A stretch of 64,000 nucleotides of DNA from Hirsutella rhossiliensis. Its lineage: Eukaryota > Ascomycota > Sordariomycetes > Hypocreales > Ophiocordycipitaceae. The stretch is taken from contig NW_025408674.1 of the NCBI RefSeq assembly GCF_020360975.1, positions 2,914,001-2,978,000 of the forward strand, given 5' to 3'. Below, piece after piece: positions 45,541 to 57,739 of the stretch. The translations under genes and the position numbers were made by a program. Within the stretch, counting starts at the first letter, position 1; each line of letters begins with the position of its first letter. The notes beneath the pieces are model-generated. The model was given only the letters and a program-made list of their open reading frames with translations. It was not told where the DNA came from and searched no databases.

Positions 45541-45934
45541 AATTTATCTTAAATTAAAGACCTTATATATAAGGTAAAAGAGAAAGAAATCCCTTATAAA
45601 ACCTTAGAGAATAGAAATTTCTATATTTTTATATATAATACTAGTACTACTAGGTATATAGTATTAAAAAGGAAATTCCTTATTAATTTTCGAACTATCC
45701 CTACTAAGGTTAATTAGGGAAAGGCATCTTATATAGTTATTAAAGGTTAAAGAGATCTTCGTTTTAGATTTCTAAATAATAAAAAGCTATTTATCTTAAG
45801 AAACTACCTTTTTATACCTAAATTAAAGGTAAATATTATTAGCTAATTATATTTTAAAAATACTTATACCTTTATTAATAGTAAGGAAATTTTCCTACTA
45901 AATATCTAAGCTAATATTATATTTAAAGGAAAAT
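45540..45934 (+). pseudogene. Copia protease remnant
   Basis: The plus-strand frame gives FIYNTSTTRYI at about 45629-45660, where the retroviral-type aspartic protease signature LDTGAS is expected (Asp to Asn, Gly to Ser by G to A). It is followed by KRKFLINFRTIPTKV and FIPKLKVNIIS, matching the protease-to-integrase linker of copia elements. TRIM 3 interrupts at its end. Confidence 0.7.
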
Positions 45935-46597
45935 TATTATATACTCTATATATATTAATTAACGCTATCGCTTATATCTAATAAGCGGCTATATCTTTTT
46001 TATAATAGTTATAAGCTAAAGCGGAGGGGTTACCCCTCTAGGAACTTCTTAGTAACTAAATATATACTTCTTTTAGCTAGCTTAGCGCGTACTACTTAAA
46101 AGGCCTAAGGTTTAAGTCCTACTAAAGTAATTACGCGGTATTAGTATAGGGCCTACCTATATAAAAATTCCCTCTATAGTCTAAGATATCTAGGTATCTT
46201 AAGATAAATTAACCTAGTATCCTTAAGGGGGTATATCGCGTACTTTATATTAACGCTATCGCTTATATTTAATAGGCGGCTATATCTTTTTCGTAATAGT
46301 TATAAGCTTAGGCGGAGGGGTTACCCCTCTATAAACTTCTTAGTAACTAAATATATACTTCTTCTAGCTAGCCTAGCGCGTACTACTTAAAAGGCCCGAG
46401 GTTTAAGTCCCGCTAGAGTAATTACGCGGTATTAGTATAGGGCCTGCCTATATAAAAATTCCCTTTATAGTTTAAGATATCTAGGTATCCTAGGACGAAT
46501 TAACCTAGTATCTTTAAGGGGGTATATTATATACTTTATATACGTTAATTAACGCTATCGCTTATATTTAATAGGCGGCTAAATTCTTTTTATAATA
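45935..46597 (+). mobile_element. TRIM 3: tandem miniature LTR element, LTR-int-LTR-int-LTR
   Basis: Three short LTRs, 45935-46007 (73 bp), 46234-46298 (65 bp) and 46525-46597 (73 bp), alternate with two 226-bp internal domains. Each LTR ends in TAATA followed by gttataagc, resembling the copia primer site. Each internal domain ends in the purine run AAGGGGGTA abutting the next LTR. Both internal domains carry a hairpin GAGGGG-TTA-CCCCTC, an A-box-like TAGCYTAGCGCG (46078-46089, 46369-46380) and a B-box-like GGTTTAAGTCC (46109-46119, 46400-46410). The host copia protease resumes beyond it. The TSD is aaaat or aaatt, ambiguous by one base. There is no coding capacity. Confidence 0.85.
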
Positions 46598-48294
46598 AAA
46601 TTAGTAAGATAACTTTTATATCTTCTCTTTAAAAATTCCTTTTTTAAAGAAAAGGATACTCCTATATAATATTAATAATATAAGGAATAATATAAAGGAC
46701 CTTAACTTTTATTTATAGTATTTAAGGCTAAGATATATAAGTCCTAAGCCTTATTAGAAACCTTTAAAAGATATAGTAAAGATATAACTATCCTTAAGAA
46801 GGATATTATTAAAATAAAAGAATATAAAGCTTATATTAAAGTAAAGGTAACTAATAAAAGGAGTAAATCCCTATTTAATAAGGTATATAATTACCTTAAT
46901 AAAGTTACTATTAATATTTAAGGACCTATAAAGACCCTTACTTATAATAAATATGCCTCCTTTATATCCTTTTTAAATATATAAATAAGATGTTTAGAAA
47001 TATCCTTATTAAGGTTTAAGGTAAAAGCCCTAGATAAATTCTTAGAATATAAAGCCTTAGTTAAAAGTAACTAAGATAATATTACTATAAAGGAAGGTTT
47101 TTTAAGTAACGTAAAAGAATTCTTATATAAAATAAAACCTTACTACTTAAGAAAGGGAATTAAATATTATACTAGCCTTCCTAGGACTCTTAAATTAAAC
47201 GGAGTAATAAAGAGGATTAATAGGACTATTTTAAATAAAGTCTAGGCTATTTTATTTACGGTAAAACTACCTAAATATTTATAAGGAGAAGCCGTTTTAA
47301 TAGTAGCCTATTTATATAATAGGACCTCTTACTTATAAATAAGCTTCTAAACTCTATTAAAGAAAAAGGAATATAAATCTCTAGCTTTAAAAGACTTCAA
47401 GAAAATAAAGACCTTTTAAAGTACTATTTATTATAAAAATAAAGACCCTTTAGATAAGCTAGAAATAAGTGCTTATAAGTATATTATTATAGGCTATATT
47501 AAAAATGCTTATAAAATATATAACTTTTTAAAAAGAAAAGTAATAATTTCTAAAGATATTATTATCCTAGAAAATAAATTTATAGAAAATTAAAAAGAAG
47601 AAGACCTTAAGGACTTTAACTTTAATACCTTACCTTCTAAAAATAAGGTCCTAGATAATTATTTATAAAGGGAACCTATATATAAAGAAGGTAATAACTC
47701 TTCTTAAAAAGAAGAGGAAAATAACCTTCTTATAAAAAAGGAAGATAACCCTTTTATAGAAAAGGAAGATAACTCTTTTATAAAAAAGGGAAATAATCCT
47801 CTTTTAAAAAAGGGATTAAATAAAGGTCTAAGTATCTATATTAATATACCTAAGAAGATAAATAGACTTTTTAAAGACTATATTATATACTCCGAAATAA
47901 ATATTATATTAAATAGTAAAAGTAAAGAGATTATTCTATCTTTACTAGAAAATAAGGATCCTATAAAGCTTAAAATATTTAAATAGGCTATAAATAGCTT
48001 AGAAGCTATAGAATAAAAAAGAGCTATATTTCTCGAAATAAAAGAGATCTTAAACTAAAATACATAGGAATTAAAGCCTTTTCCTAGCAATAAGGAGGCC
48101 CTAAGTAGTTATTAGGTCTATAAAATAAAGCGGGGTAATAATATTAATATTATTAAATATAAAGCCCGCTATATAGTATAAGGATTTAATTAGGTTTATA
48201 GCCTAGATTATTTAAAAACCTTTTCTATAATAGTAAGACCCGAATTTATTAGAATACTACTTATAATTCTTATAAAGAAAGATATAAAAAGTAT
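46598..48294 (+). pseudogene. Copia integrase and start of reverse transcriptase
   Basis: Integrase is readable on the plus strand: a Tyr-rich zinc-finger stretch at about 46620-46800, the core, and at 47165-47227 YYTSLPRTLKLNGVIKRI, the copia form of the block that carries the catalytic Glu (Glu read here as Lys by G to A). A long acidic linker (47580-47830) follows, then the N-terminal reverse-transcriptase region up to RPEFIRILLIIL at about 48240, where the 450-bp repeat interrupts. Confidence 0.8.
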
Positions 48295-48743
48295 ATATAA
48301 AATATATAAAGGTAAAATTAAAATTAAAGGGTTAGATAGGTAGTATAGAGATATTTAATTCTTATAAGGGTAGTAATTAAAGTAAGTAAGTAATTATTAT
48401 ATTACCTTAATTATCTTTCTTTCTTTTATTTAACGCCCCTCTTTATACTAATCTAGTATTTTAATTAATAAAAAAGATCCTACTTAAAGAAGCTACTAAT
48501 ATCCTTTTAACTACTAAGCTTTTTACTAGGTTTTCCTTTCTTTTCTAGCCGTTACTAGTATATCTATCTTATCTTTTACTACCTTTATAGGAAGCTATTA
48601 CTACTTTTACTTCCCCTCTTACCCCTACCCTCCTCTCTATACCTCCTTTTAGCTCCTTCTTTAAAACCTATTTTTTAGCTTCCTTAGTTCTCTTTATATT
48701 ATAGGATATCTCTAAGAACTATAAAATTAAGCTATACTTTATA
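48295..48743 (+). repeat. 450-bp dispersed repeat, copy 2 (possible solo LTR)
   Basis: It matches 27865-28312 along its length with mainly transition differences and interrupts the copia reverse transcriptase. I could not find a convincing TSD for this copy. Two independent, similarly bounded copies in different host elements support a discrete mobile unit. Confidence 0.65.
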
Positions 48744-50060
48744 ATAATAAAAGCTATTTTTAATAATTACGCTCTACTATAATATAATATAAAAAATGCC
48801 TTTATATATACCGAAATAGATATAGATATTTATATAAAAGTTCTTATAGGCTATAAAGAGCTAATACTAAAAGACTAGTTTAATAAAAACTAGTATAAGT
48901 ATAATATTAGCTATTTATAGTTCTTAGAGCTATATAAAAAGGAAAAGCTAGTAGTAAAATTAAAGAAAGTATTATATAGCTTTAAATAAACCTTAAAGCT
49001 TTAGTATAACTATCTTAGCTTTATTTTAGCTAAGATAAGACTTTTAACCCTTCTTATAAATAAAAGCGTATTTATAATATATTATATAAAATTATAATAG
49101 TAATCTATATAAGTAACCTCTTAATAATAAGGCTTAATAGAAGTATAATAAATAATCTACTTAAAATAATAGCTAATTATATAAAGGTTTAGCCTTTAAG
49201 CGAACTAAAAGACTTCTTAGGAATATATATAATTATAAACTAAAGTAAAAAAGAGATATTAATATCCTAGGAAAGATATACTTATAATAAAATACGAGAA
49301 TATAATAAAGAAGCCTTAAGGACTTTTAATATACTTATTATAGTAAGAGTAAAGCTTAAAAAGGCTATTATAATACTTTTATAAAAGGAAATCCTTATTT
49401 ACTAAAGGGAAATAAGGGCTTTATTATATCTAGCTATAATAAGTAAGCTAGACATTTTATATACTATTATTTCCTTTACTAGATTTACTTTTAAACTAAA
49501 TAATATATATTTTAAATCGTTAAATACTATCTAGAAATATTTAAATAAATACCCTACCTAGGGATAATTTATTACTATAATATCCCTTATACTTATAATT
49601 TTATAAAAGGTTATTTTAACGCTAGCTAGGCGTCGAATCTTATAAATAGAAAATCTATTTTTAGATACTATTTCTATATTTATAAAGATATTATAAGTTA
49701 GGCTAGTTAAAAGTAAAAGTCTATAGCCCTATTAACTTATAAAGCTAAATTTATTAATTTTAAGGAGGGTAATAAAGAAGCGTTATTCTTAAATCGGCTA
49801 TTTTATTTTATAAATAATAGCTTATTTATTAAGATTCTTAATACTGTACCTCTTATTTTAATAGATAATAAGGTAGCTATTAAATTAGCTTAAATTCTAG
49901 AGTTTTATAAAAAGATAAGTTATATAGATATTACTTACTTCTATACCTAAGAGAATATTAGGGAAAAGAAGATCTAGATTTTCTATATTAAATCTAAAGA
50001 TAATATATCTAATATATTTACTAAGAACTAAAATAAGAAAAATTCTTTAAGTTTTAAGAG
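48744..50060 (+). pseudogene. Copia reverse transcriptase and RNase H remnant
   Basis: Reverse transcriptase resumes after the repeat. At 48960-49010 it reads LKKVLYSFK*TLKL*YN, the LYGLKQxxRxWY signature with Gln and Trp as stops. RNase H ends with DNKVAIKLA*ILEF, then SYIDITYF and NISNIFTKN at about 49864-50030, the usual copia C-terminus. Domain order and spacing are normal for the family once the insertion is removed. Confidence 0.85.
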
Positions 50061-50477
50061 CCTCTTTCCCTTAAGGAATTAAAAGAGCCTTAAAAAGAAA
50101 AAGCTTATATCCCTTTAATAGAGGGTTTTTAGCTATTATTTACTTTCTTAGCTTTTCCTTTATATATAACTAATAAGTTTTTCCTTTAAAAAAGTTTCCT
50201 ATTAATAAAAAGAAAACTTATAAAAATAAGGGTTTTACTTATTAAAGGTTTCTTATAATAACTCTATAAGGCTTTTTCCTTATAAAGGTTTACCTAAAAA
50301 GAAGAGAAATATTATAACTATAACTAGGATTTTTCTTACTAAGGTTTTTCCTAGAAAAGGTTTTAAAAGTTTTCCCTTATATTTATATTATATATCTTAT
50401 TTTTAATAAGGATAATTCTACTATAAAAGAAATAACTAGTAAAGAGTACTAATTACTTAGTACTTTTAAAGGAAGGC
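50061..50477 (+). other. Copia 3' untranslated region
   Basis: About 420 bases lie between the RNase H end and the 3' LTR. They contain short imperfect direct repeats built on 'ataaggttt/cctttaaa' units and end in the purine tract AAAGGAAGGC directly before the LTR. No other feature is seen. Confidence 0.55.
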
Positions 50478-51174
50478 TATAAAAATAAACCTTTATATTC
50501 CTATTTTACTATTATAAAGAAATAATAAATATAAGGAGGCTCTTTAAAATAAGCTAGTAAAAAAAGGCTTTATAATATAGTTTAAGTAAATAACCCTTAA
50601 AGATAAAAGACCTCTACTAGATATCTATACCTTCCTTTAAGCGAAGTAAGTTAAGATAAGCTTATTCTAATAAATAAAAATATATATAAAATATATATAT
50701 TAATTATAAGTAGAACGGATACCTTATTACCTTTTTTAGCTTAGCGGTGCTAAAGATATCCGCGATATAAGAATAGGTAGGGCATAGAATATTCTAGTTA
50801 AGTCTATTACTTATACTAGAACCTATAGTTTTACGTTAACTATTACGCTATAATTAAACTACCTACTAAGTTAAAAAGACTTACTATAGATAAAGTTTTT
50901 TATATACTATAGAATATACTAGAAATCTAACTAATTAGTCTACTAATAGGTAAGTAATAGTCTATAGAAAATAAAGGATTTCCTTAGGAGTAGTAAATAG
51001 AATAAGTAAGTTTATAAGTATCTTTTATAACGCTATTCTTTTAATATATTATTTAAGCCCTTATATACTTATTATAAATTCCTAATAAAATCCTACTATA
51101 TACTCCTTTAATAGATCTTTCTACTTATTATATTAAGTACCCAATCCTATACTTATTACTTATACCTTTTTATA
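50478..51174 (+). repeat. Copia 3' LTR (697 bp)
   Basis: It pairs with 43358-44054, ends in tttttata, and is followed by the TSD ctaat. Confidence 0.92.
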
Positions 51175-51179
51175 CTAAT

Positions 51180-52709
51180 AGACCTTAAAGTAGCTATATA
51201 AAGTACCTATTAAAGGAAAGGCTTAAATAAGGCCTTAGTTATAGACCTTACTTTTTATAGCCCTTTTTAATAGTAAACCTAAGCTAACTTCCGCTTCTTA
51301 GAGGCTATAAGCTTAGATTATAAGCCTATAGCCTTTAAAGCTAGCTTAAGGGGCCTTAATAAGCCCTTAATAGCTAGGCCTACTACTTATAATTATAAGA
51401 AAGTAAACTAAAAGGTATTCTTAAAATACTTAGCTAAGAAAGAATAAAACCTCTTTAAAGCTATAAAGAGGGCTATAAAAAGAGACGACTTAAAAAGAAT
51501 AGCTTCCCTTTTAATAAGAACCTTTATAAAAGCCTTAAATATAGCGATACTAAAAAAGAGGCTTTATAAAGGATCTAAGCCTTAGTAAACTAACGAGCTA
51601 ACCTACTTTTAAAAAGCCTTAAGCTTAGATTAATAAGCTTATAGGCTAGCCTAAGATAAAGAGAGCTAAAAGAGCTTTATAAAGGCATAAAATAGCTTTA
51701 AGTAAACTATTAAGGCTATAAAAAGTAGTACTAAGAAAGTTTCTTAATAAATATAATAAGAAAGGATATCTTTATAGCCTTTTCTAATACTAAAGCTAGA
51801 GCTAACCCTACCCTTCTTAATATCTTATATATAAAAAAAGGGATAAAAGTAAAAGCTAATACCTTTATAGAAAAATATAAAGCTTTCTTAATAACCCTTT
51901 TCTTAACCTTAGACCCTAGCCCTAGCCCCCCCCTTAGCCCCCTTTAAAGCCTAGAAAAAGAAGAGCCTCTAAGCTATATAAGTAGTAAGGGTATAAATAA
52001 GTAAGACTAGCTAAAGCTAAAAGACCCTAAGATTAAAAGGGCTAATTTTAGCTCTTTTAATAAGAAAGCCCTTAGCTTAGACTCCCTTAGCTTCTTCCTT
52101 ATTTAATATATATATAAGGCTATCCTTATAGTCTTTAATAGGGCCTATAAAGCTCTATTTAACTAAGGATACTACCTTAAAGCGTAAAAAGAAGCTATAA
52201 GAATTATACTTTCTAAGTAAAATAAGCTTAACTATATTATCCTTAAGGCCTATAGGGTTATAAGTCTACTTAACTACTTAGGAAAGGTCCTTAAAAAGCT
52301 ATATACTACCTAGCTAAGCTATTTAGCTAATATAGCTAGGCTTTTAAACCCTATATAGCTAAGGGGATAAAAATAGTAGTTAGCTATAAATATAGCCTTC
52401 CTCCCTTTATACTATATCTAAAAGAAGTAGGAGTTTAATAAAAAAGCTATTATTAGTACCCTCTTATTAAATATAAAGGGCGCCTTTAATTTTATATTAA
52501 AGGAATAGCTTATAAGGGTCCTAATAGGCTTAAACCTTCCTAAGGCCCTTATAAGCTAAGTAAACTACTTCCTTATTAAAAGGAAGATTTAGCTAGCCTT
52601 TAAAAGGTAAGTCTAGCCTTTTATAGATTTAGTAATAAGGGTGCTTTAATAGTCCCTTATTAGCTTTATTTTATTCCTCTTATATATAATAAGGATACTA
52701 ATAGCTAAG
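51180..52709 (+). mobile_element. LINE F, right segment: rest of endonuclease and reverse transcriptase
   Basis: LINE F resumes after the copia TSD. The plus-strand frame shows the reverse-transcriptase N-terminal block (YRVISLLNYLGKVLEKL near 52250-52300) and LLLNIKGAFNFI at 52462-52497, the catalytic LDxxxAFD block with Asp read as Asn. Downstream come SLISFILFL and the end at 52709, where chromovirus B is inserted with left TSD ctaag (52705-52709). The remainder of LINE F should lie beyond the right edge. Confidence 0.82.
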
Positions 52710-52895
52710 TATTATAAAGTAAGTAAAGGTATATATATAGGTACTATTTATAGGATAATATTAATAAGCTATATAAAGCTCTTTTATATATAGCTAGCCT
52801 ATATATATATATATAGGATCCGGCCCTTTATATATAACTATATAGCTTAGGCCGTAGCCTAAGCCTATAACTTATAATAGTTAAAGATTTTTATA
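52710..52895 (-). repeat. Chromovirus B 3' LTR (186 bp)
   Basis: Same length and sequence class as the other chromovirus LTRs in the window. It has more transitions from A and C than those have from each other. Confidence 0.88.
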
Positions 52896-54331
52896 TAATA
52901 CTCTTCCTTAAGCGCGGCGCGGCGCTGCCCTATTAATAGCTTCCGTACTATTAAGCCTATACTACTAGCTCTACCTAGCCCTTTCCCTATTAATTATACT
53001 AGCCCTATTAGCTTTATTATCCCCGCGCTTATTAGCTTAGGTAGCTATAACCTAGCTTTATACTTATTAGCTAGCTAGTCGTTAAAATAAAAGTATAACC
53101 TATTATATACGCCCTTAGGTAGCTAGCGGCCGGCCTAGACGTATATAAGCCTTAGGTTACCTATCCCCTTAGCCTTAAGTAGCCTTCTCTATTAAGGGGT
53201 ATATAAAGTAGTAACCCCTTTTCCTCTTTCTTTTCTTTTTCTTTCTTTTTTAACTATAATAATAATAGTAATAAGTAAGTTTTACTTTACTTAATATATT
53301 AGTTTATTCCTAGCTATATAAGCTACTTTATTAATATATATTTATAGTAATAGCCGCGGTAGTAATAATAGCCTTAATAATAATAATAACTTTAACTAAT
53401 AAGCTCCTTACCTTATAAAGTAAGAGGCTATAATTTATAATACTAACTTCTATAATAGATATATCTACCTCCCCCTCCCTTACCTCTTCTTTCTTAGAGT
53501 ATATAGAGTTATTCGTTAATACTATACTAAGCGCGGCTAATAACGGCTCCGCTACTACTACTACTCTTACCCGCGCTGCTACTACCGCGCCTACCGCCGC
53601 TACTAATACCTCCGCTACGCTAGCCGCTCTTACGTCGCCCTTTAAAGTAACGACGCTGTCCCCGCTACTACCTATAACGCCTAGCCCCTTAGCCCCCGCC
53701 TCTATATCCGCTATACCTATAAGTCTATAGTTAAGTAAGCGTAATAGACGTCTTCCGCTAACCTCTTAAAGTATAAGCGCTAGGTCTAGGCTAGAGCCGC
53801 TCGCGCGGCCCCTTATATACGGTATACGTTATAGGAGCTCCCTTACGCCGACTAAGTTAAGCGCTACTACGGCGGTAGTTATTATTAATATATATATACC
53901 GGCCGCGCTTATAAGGCGGCGCCTCCTATCTTACTTACTACGGCGTTAGCTTAAAAGGCTAGCGCGTATAGGTAGGTATAGGGGGCTATTAAGAAGCGCC
54001 TTACCGCCGCTATAGCCGCCTACTATAACCTCCGCGCCTTAGAGCGCTAAGGGCTTATCCTTAAATAGGTTCTTCCCTTTTTACTCTCTTACTTCCGCTA
54101 CTAACTATCTTAGTACTAAGGATACTACCTTTATTACTTTATCGGTAGTCCTTTTAGCCGTGCCCGCCGCCGCCGCTACTACTGCCCTTACTACCGCTAC
54201 TAGAGCTAGCCGCCGCCCTTTTACCCCTAGAGCCGCCGCTGCCGCTAACTAGCTTATAGGCCTAGAGGGCTAACTTAGCGCGCTAAAAAGCGCCGCCGCC
54301 GCCGCTAATAAGTAGGAGGAGGCTAATAAGG

Positions 54332-54364
<33 letters not shown>

Positions 54365-55758
54365 GCAACGATAATAATAAGAAATAGGCTTAGGTAGTTT
54401 AAGGGCTTTACCTTATAATAAACGCTATTTTTATTTCTACTTATACTACTACGCCCGCGTTACTATAACTACCCCCTTTATTTTACTTACTTTATAGTTT
54501 TAGCTTAAGCTACTACTAGTAGTCTATTAGTTTATTATTCTTATTTACCGGTTTATATAGGGCCTTAAACTTATCGAGGGCTATAGCTCTTATAAACTCG
54601 CGTATAGGTTCCTATATTAAGTTAAAGTACCTATACTACTTTATAAGGACCTCTTAGCGATTCCCTTAGCTAACCTTCTTTTAGCGTATAGCTTATATCT
54701 CTTTAACCTCGAATTTATTATCTCCCTTTACCTTAATAGTAGGCGGTTAAGCGTTTACTACTTCTTATCTAAGTAGTAGGTTAAAGGAGGCTTAGCGAAA
54801 GAGGTTAATATTAATCTTATTATAGACCCCTATTAAAAGACTATTAAGCTTAACTACTTATAGGCTAATAACCCTTTATACTATAAACTTTATATATTAC
54901 TAGTTTAGCTTCTTCTTTAGCCGCGCTAACCTATAGTTATAGAAGTTAAGCTATACCTTATCTCTTACTATAAACCTATCTACTAAGGCCTTAGTCTTAT
55001 TAGCGTGCCGCTCTTAATCTTATACTAAGGTAGCTATCGCGGATTAATAGTATTCTATAGTTTCCTATAGCTTTTATATAAACGTAAAGGTATAGCTCTC
55101 TAGTAATAAACTATTATATTACTTTACTATTATATCTATAGTAAATAGGATTAAAAAGGGCGGCTTAAAGCTATATATAGTAAAGAAAGGAGCTATCTTA
55201 ATAGTAGTCTAAGGTTTACTATTTAACGCGAGCTAGGCTATAAGGAGCTAGCGGTCTTAGTCCGCTTAATTATAAGCTATTACTACCTATAAGTACGCTT
55301 ATACTTCTTAGTTAACCTTCTTAAGTCCCTTATTAGTCTATAAGTAATAGGCTATACTAAGTAGCTATATAATTTAAAGTAGCTAGTATAAGTACTATTA
55401 AAAGTAGCTAGTTTAGTTCGATCCTTTATTACTTATAATAAAGGTTAGCTAGCTATATAAGTAGGCTTAGTACTAAAGGAAGCGCTTTATATAAGCTTAT
55501 ATATTTATAAATAGTATTAGCTTTAATACTATTAATTTACTAAGCTAGTCCTTAATTACCTATATATAGTAGTTACCTCCTTTTATAAGTAAAAGGTCTA
55601 TTATAAAGTCTATCTATATATATATATAGAACTAGTTAAGTACTAAAAGCTACTTAAGTAGCCCCTTAAGCTATGCCCTTTAAATCTTAGTATAGCTATA
55701 GATATTATAGTTATAAAGGAAGCGGTAAATATAGTATTATAAGAGGGGCTAGTAAGAA
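52710..55758 (-). mobile_element. Chromovirus B, left segment (3' part of the element)
   Basis: This is a second copy of the chromovirus family, in minus orientation. It starts with its 3' LTR (52710-52895, 186 bp), then the pol-to-LTR region (52896-54500), the chromodomain (about 54605-54655) and part of integrase. A copia solo LTR interrupts it at 55759, with aagaa before it and aaaaa after it. The element resumes at 63370. A long TAA/TAATAG run sits at about 54333-54365 within the Asn-rich part. Confidence 0.88.
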
Positions 55759-55958
55759 TATAAGAAGGTATAAGTAATAAGCGTAGAATTAGGTTATTAA
55801 TAATATAAGCGGAAAGATTAGTTAAAGGAGTATAAGGTAGGATTTCGTCTAGAATTTATAACGAGTATATAAGGGGCTAAATAATATATTAAAAGAATAG
55901 CGTTATAAAGGATACTTATAAAACTTACTTATTTTATTTACTACTCTTAGGGAAATCC

Positions 55959-56144
55959 TATTATAGAGTAGGTAAAGGTATATATATAGGTACCGTCTAT
56001 AAGATAATATTAATAAGCTATATAGAGCTCTTTTATACGCGGCTAGCTTACCCTTATATATATAAGATCCGGCCCTCTATATATAACTATATAGCTTAGG
56101 CTATAGCCTAAGCCTATTACTTATAATAGTTAAAGACTCTTATA
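55959..56144 (-). repeat. Chromovirus C 3' LTR (186 bp)
   Basis: It pairs with 62682-62867. A PPT-like CTTAAGGGAGGG (minus strand) lies just inside the element. Confidence 0.92.
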
Positions 56145-57739
56145 TAATACCCTCCCTTAAGCACGGCGTAAGGCTGCCCTATTAACGGCTCCTATATAAT
56201 TAAGCTTATACTACTAGCTCTTCCTTACCCTTTCCTATTAATCGAGCTAGCCTTATTAGCCTTATTATCCCCGCGCTTATTAGCCTAGGTAGCCGGAACT
56301 TAGCTCTATACTTATTAGCCGGCTAGCTATTTAAATAAGGGCGTAACTTATTATATACGCCCTTAAGTAGCCGGCGGCCGGTCTAGACCTATATAAGCCT
56401 TAGGTTACCCGTCCCCTTTACCTTAAGTAGCATCCTCTACTAAGGGGTATATAAGGCGATATCTACCCCTTCCCTTTTTCTTTCCTTTTCTCTTTTCTTT
56501 AACTATAGTAATAGTATTAATAAGTAAGTTCCGCTCTACTTAAGGCGTTAGTCTATTCCTAGCTATATAGGCCGCTCTATTAATATATACTTATAGTAAT
56601 AGTAGTAGTAATGATAATAGCCTTAATAATAATAATAACTTTAATTAATAAGTTCCGCGCCCTATTAAGTAAGAGGCCGTATTCCGTTAAGCTAACTTCT
56701 ACGATAGATATATCTACCTCTCCCTCTCTTACCTCCTCCTTCTTAGAGCGTACGGAGTTATTCGTCGACGCTATACTAGCTACGGCCGACGATAACTCCG
56801 CCGCTACCGCCGCTCCTACCCGCGCCGCTACTACCGCTCCTACCGCCGCCGCCGCTGCCTTTACTACGCTATTCGCCCTTACGTTGCCCCTTAAGGTAAC
56901 GACGCTATCCCCGCTACTACCTATAACGCCCGGCCCCTCGGCCCCTACCTCTATCTCCGCTACCCCTATAAGTCTATAGTTAGGTAAGTATAATAAACGT
57001 TATCTACTAACCTCTTATAGTATAAGCGCTAAGTATAGGCTAGCGCCGCCTACTTAGCCCCCTATATATATTATACGTTATAGGAGCTCGACTACTCCGA
57101 CTAGGCTAGGCGCCGCGGCGGCGGCAGCTACTACTAGTACGCGTGCGCCGGCCGCGCTTATAAGGCGGCGCCTCCTATCCTACTCGCTACGGCGTTAGCT
57201 TAAAAGGCCGGCTTATATAGGTAGGCGTAGGGGGCTACTAAGAAGCGCCTTACTACCGCCGCCGCTGCCTACCGTAACCTCTATACCCTTAAGCGATAGG
57301 GCCTTATACCTAAGTAAGTCCTTACTCCCCTTACTCTTTTACTTCCGCCTTTAATATACTTAGCGCTAGGGATACTACCTCCGTTGCCTTATCGGCGGTC
57401 CCCTTAACTATACCTACCTCTACTACCGCCGCTGCCCTTACCGCCGCCGCTAGCCGCCGCCCTTTTACTTTTAGAGCCGCTACCGCCGCTGACTAGCTTA
57501 TAGGCTTAAAGGGCCGCCTTAGCGCTCTAGAGACCGCCGCCGCTATTAATAAGAAGGAGGAGGCTAATAAGGATAACGGTAATAAAGATAATAATAAGGG
57601 TAACGATAATAAAAAGAAATAAGCTTAGGTAGTTTAAGGGCTCCGCTTTATAATAAACGCTATTTTTATCTCTACCTATATTATTATACTTATATTACCT
57701 ATATTATTATAACTACCCCTTTTACTTTACTTACTTTAT

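Larger units (their letters stand above)
43358..51174 (+). mobile_element. Full-length Ty1/copia element, plus strand
   Basis: The element is 7817 bp with 697-bp LTRs (43358-44054 and 50478-51174) and a perfect TSD ctaat (43353-43357, 51175-51179) inside LINE F. Order: half-tRNA primer-binding site at 44055, gag, protease, integrase, reverse transcriptase, RNase H, purine tract AAAGGAAGGC, 3' LTR; integrase before reverse transcriptase marks it as copia. Three small elements are nested inside: TRIM 2 (44613-45001), TRIM 3 (45935-46597) and the 450-bp repeat (48295-48743). Without them it is about 6.3 kb. All domains are RIP-inactivated. Confidence 0.93.

Noticed and set aside
56611..56979. 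122-residue ORF with ATG in chromovirus C (and the 68-residue one at 32557-32763 in A) as free-standing host genes
   Set aside because: They are copies of the same internal chromovirus segment. They are discussed as part of the element's extra region, not as separate genes.
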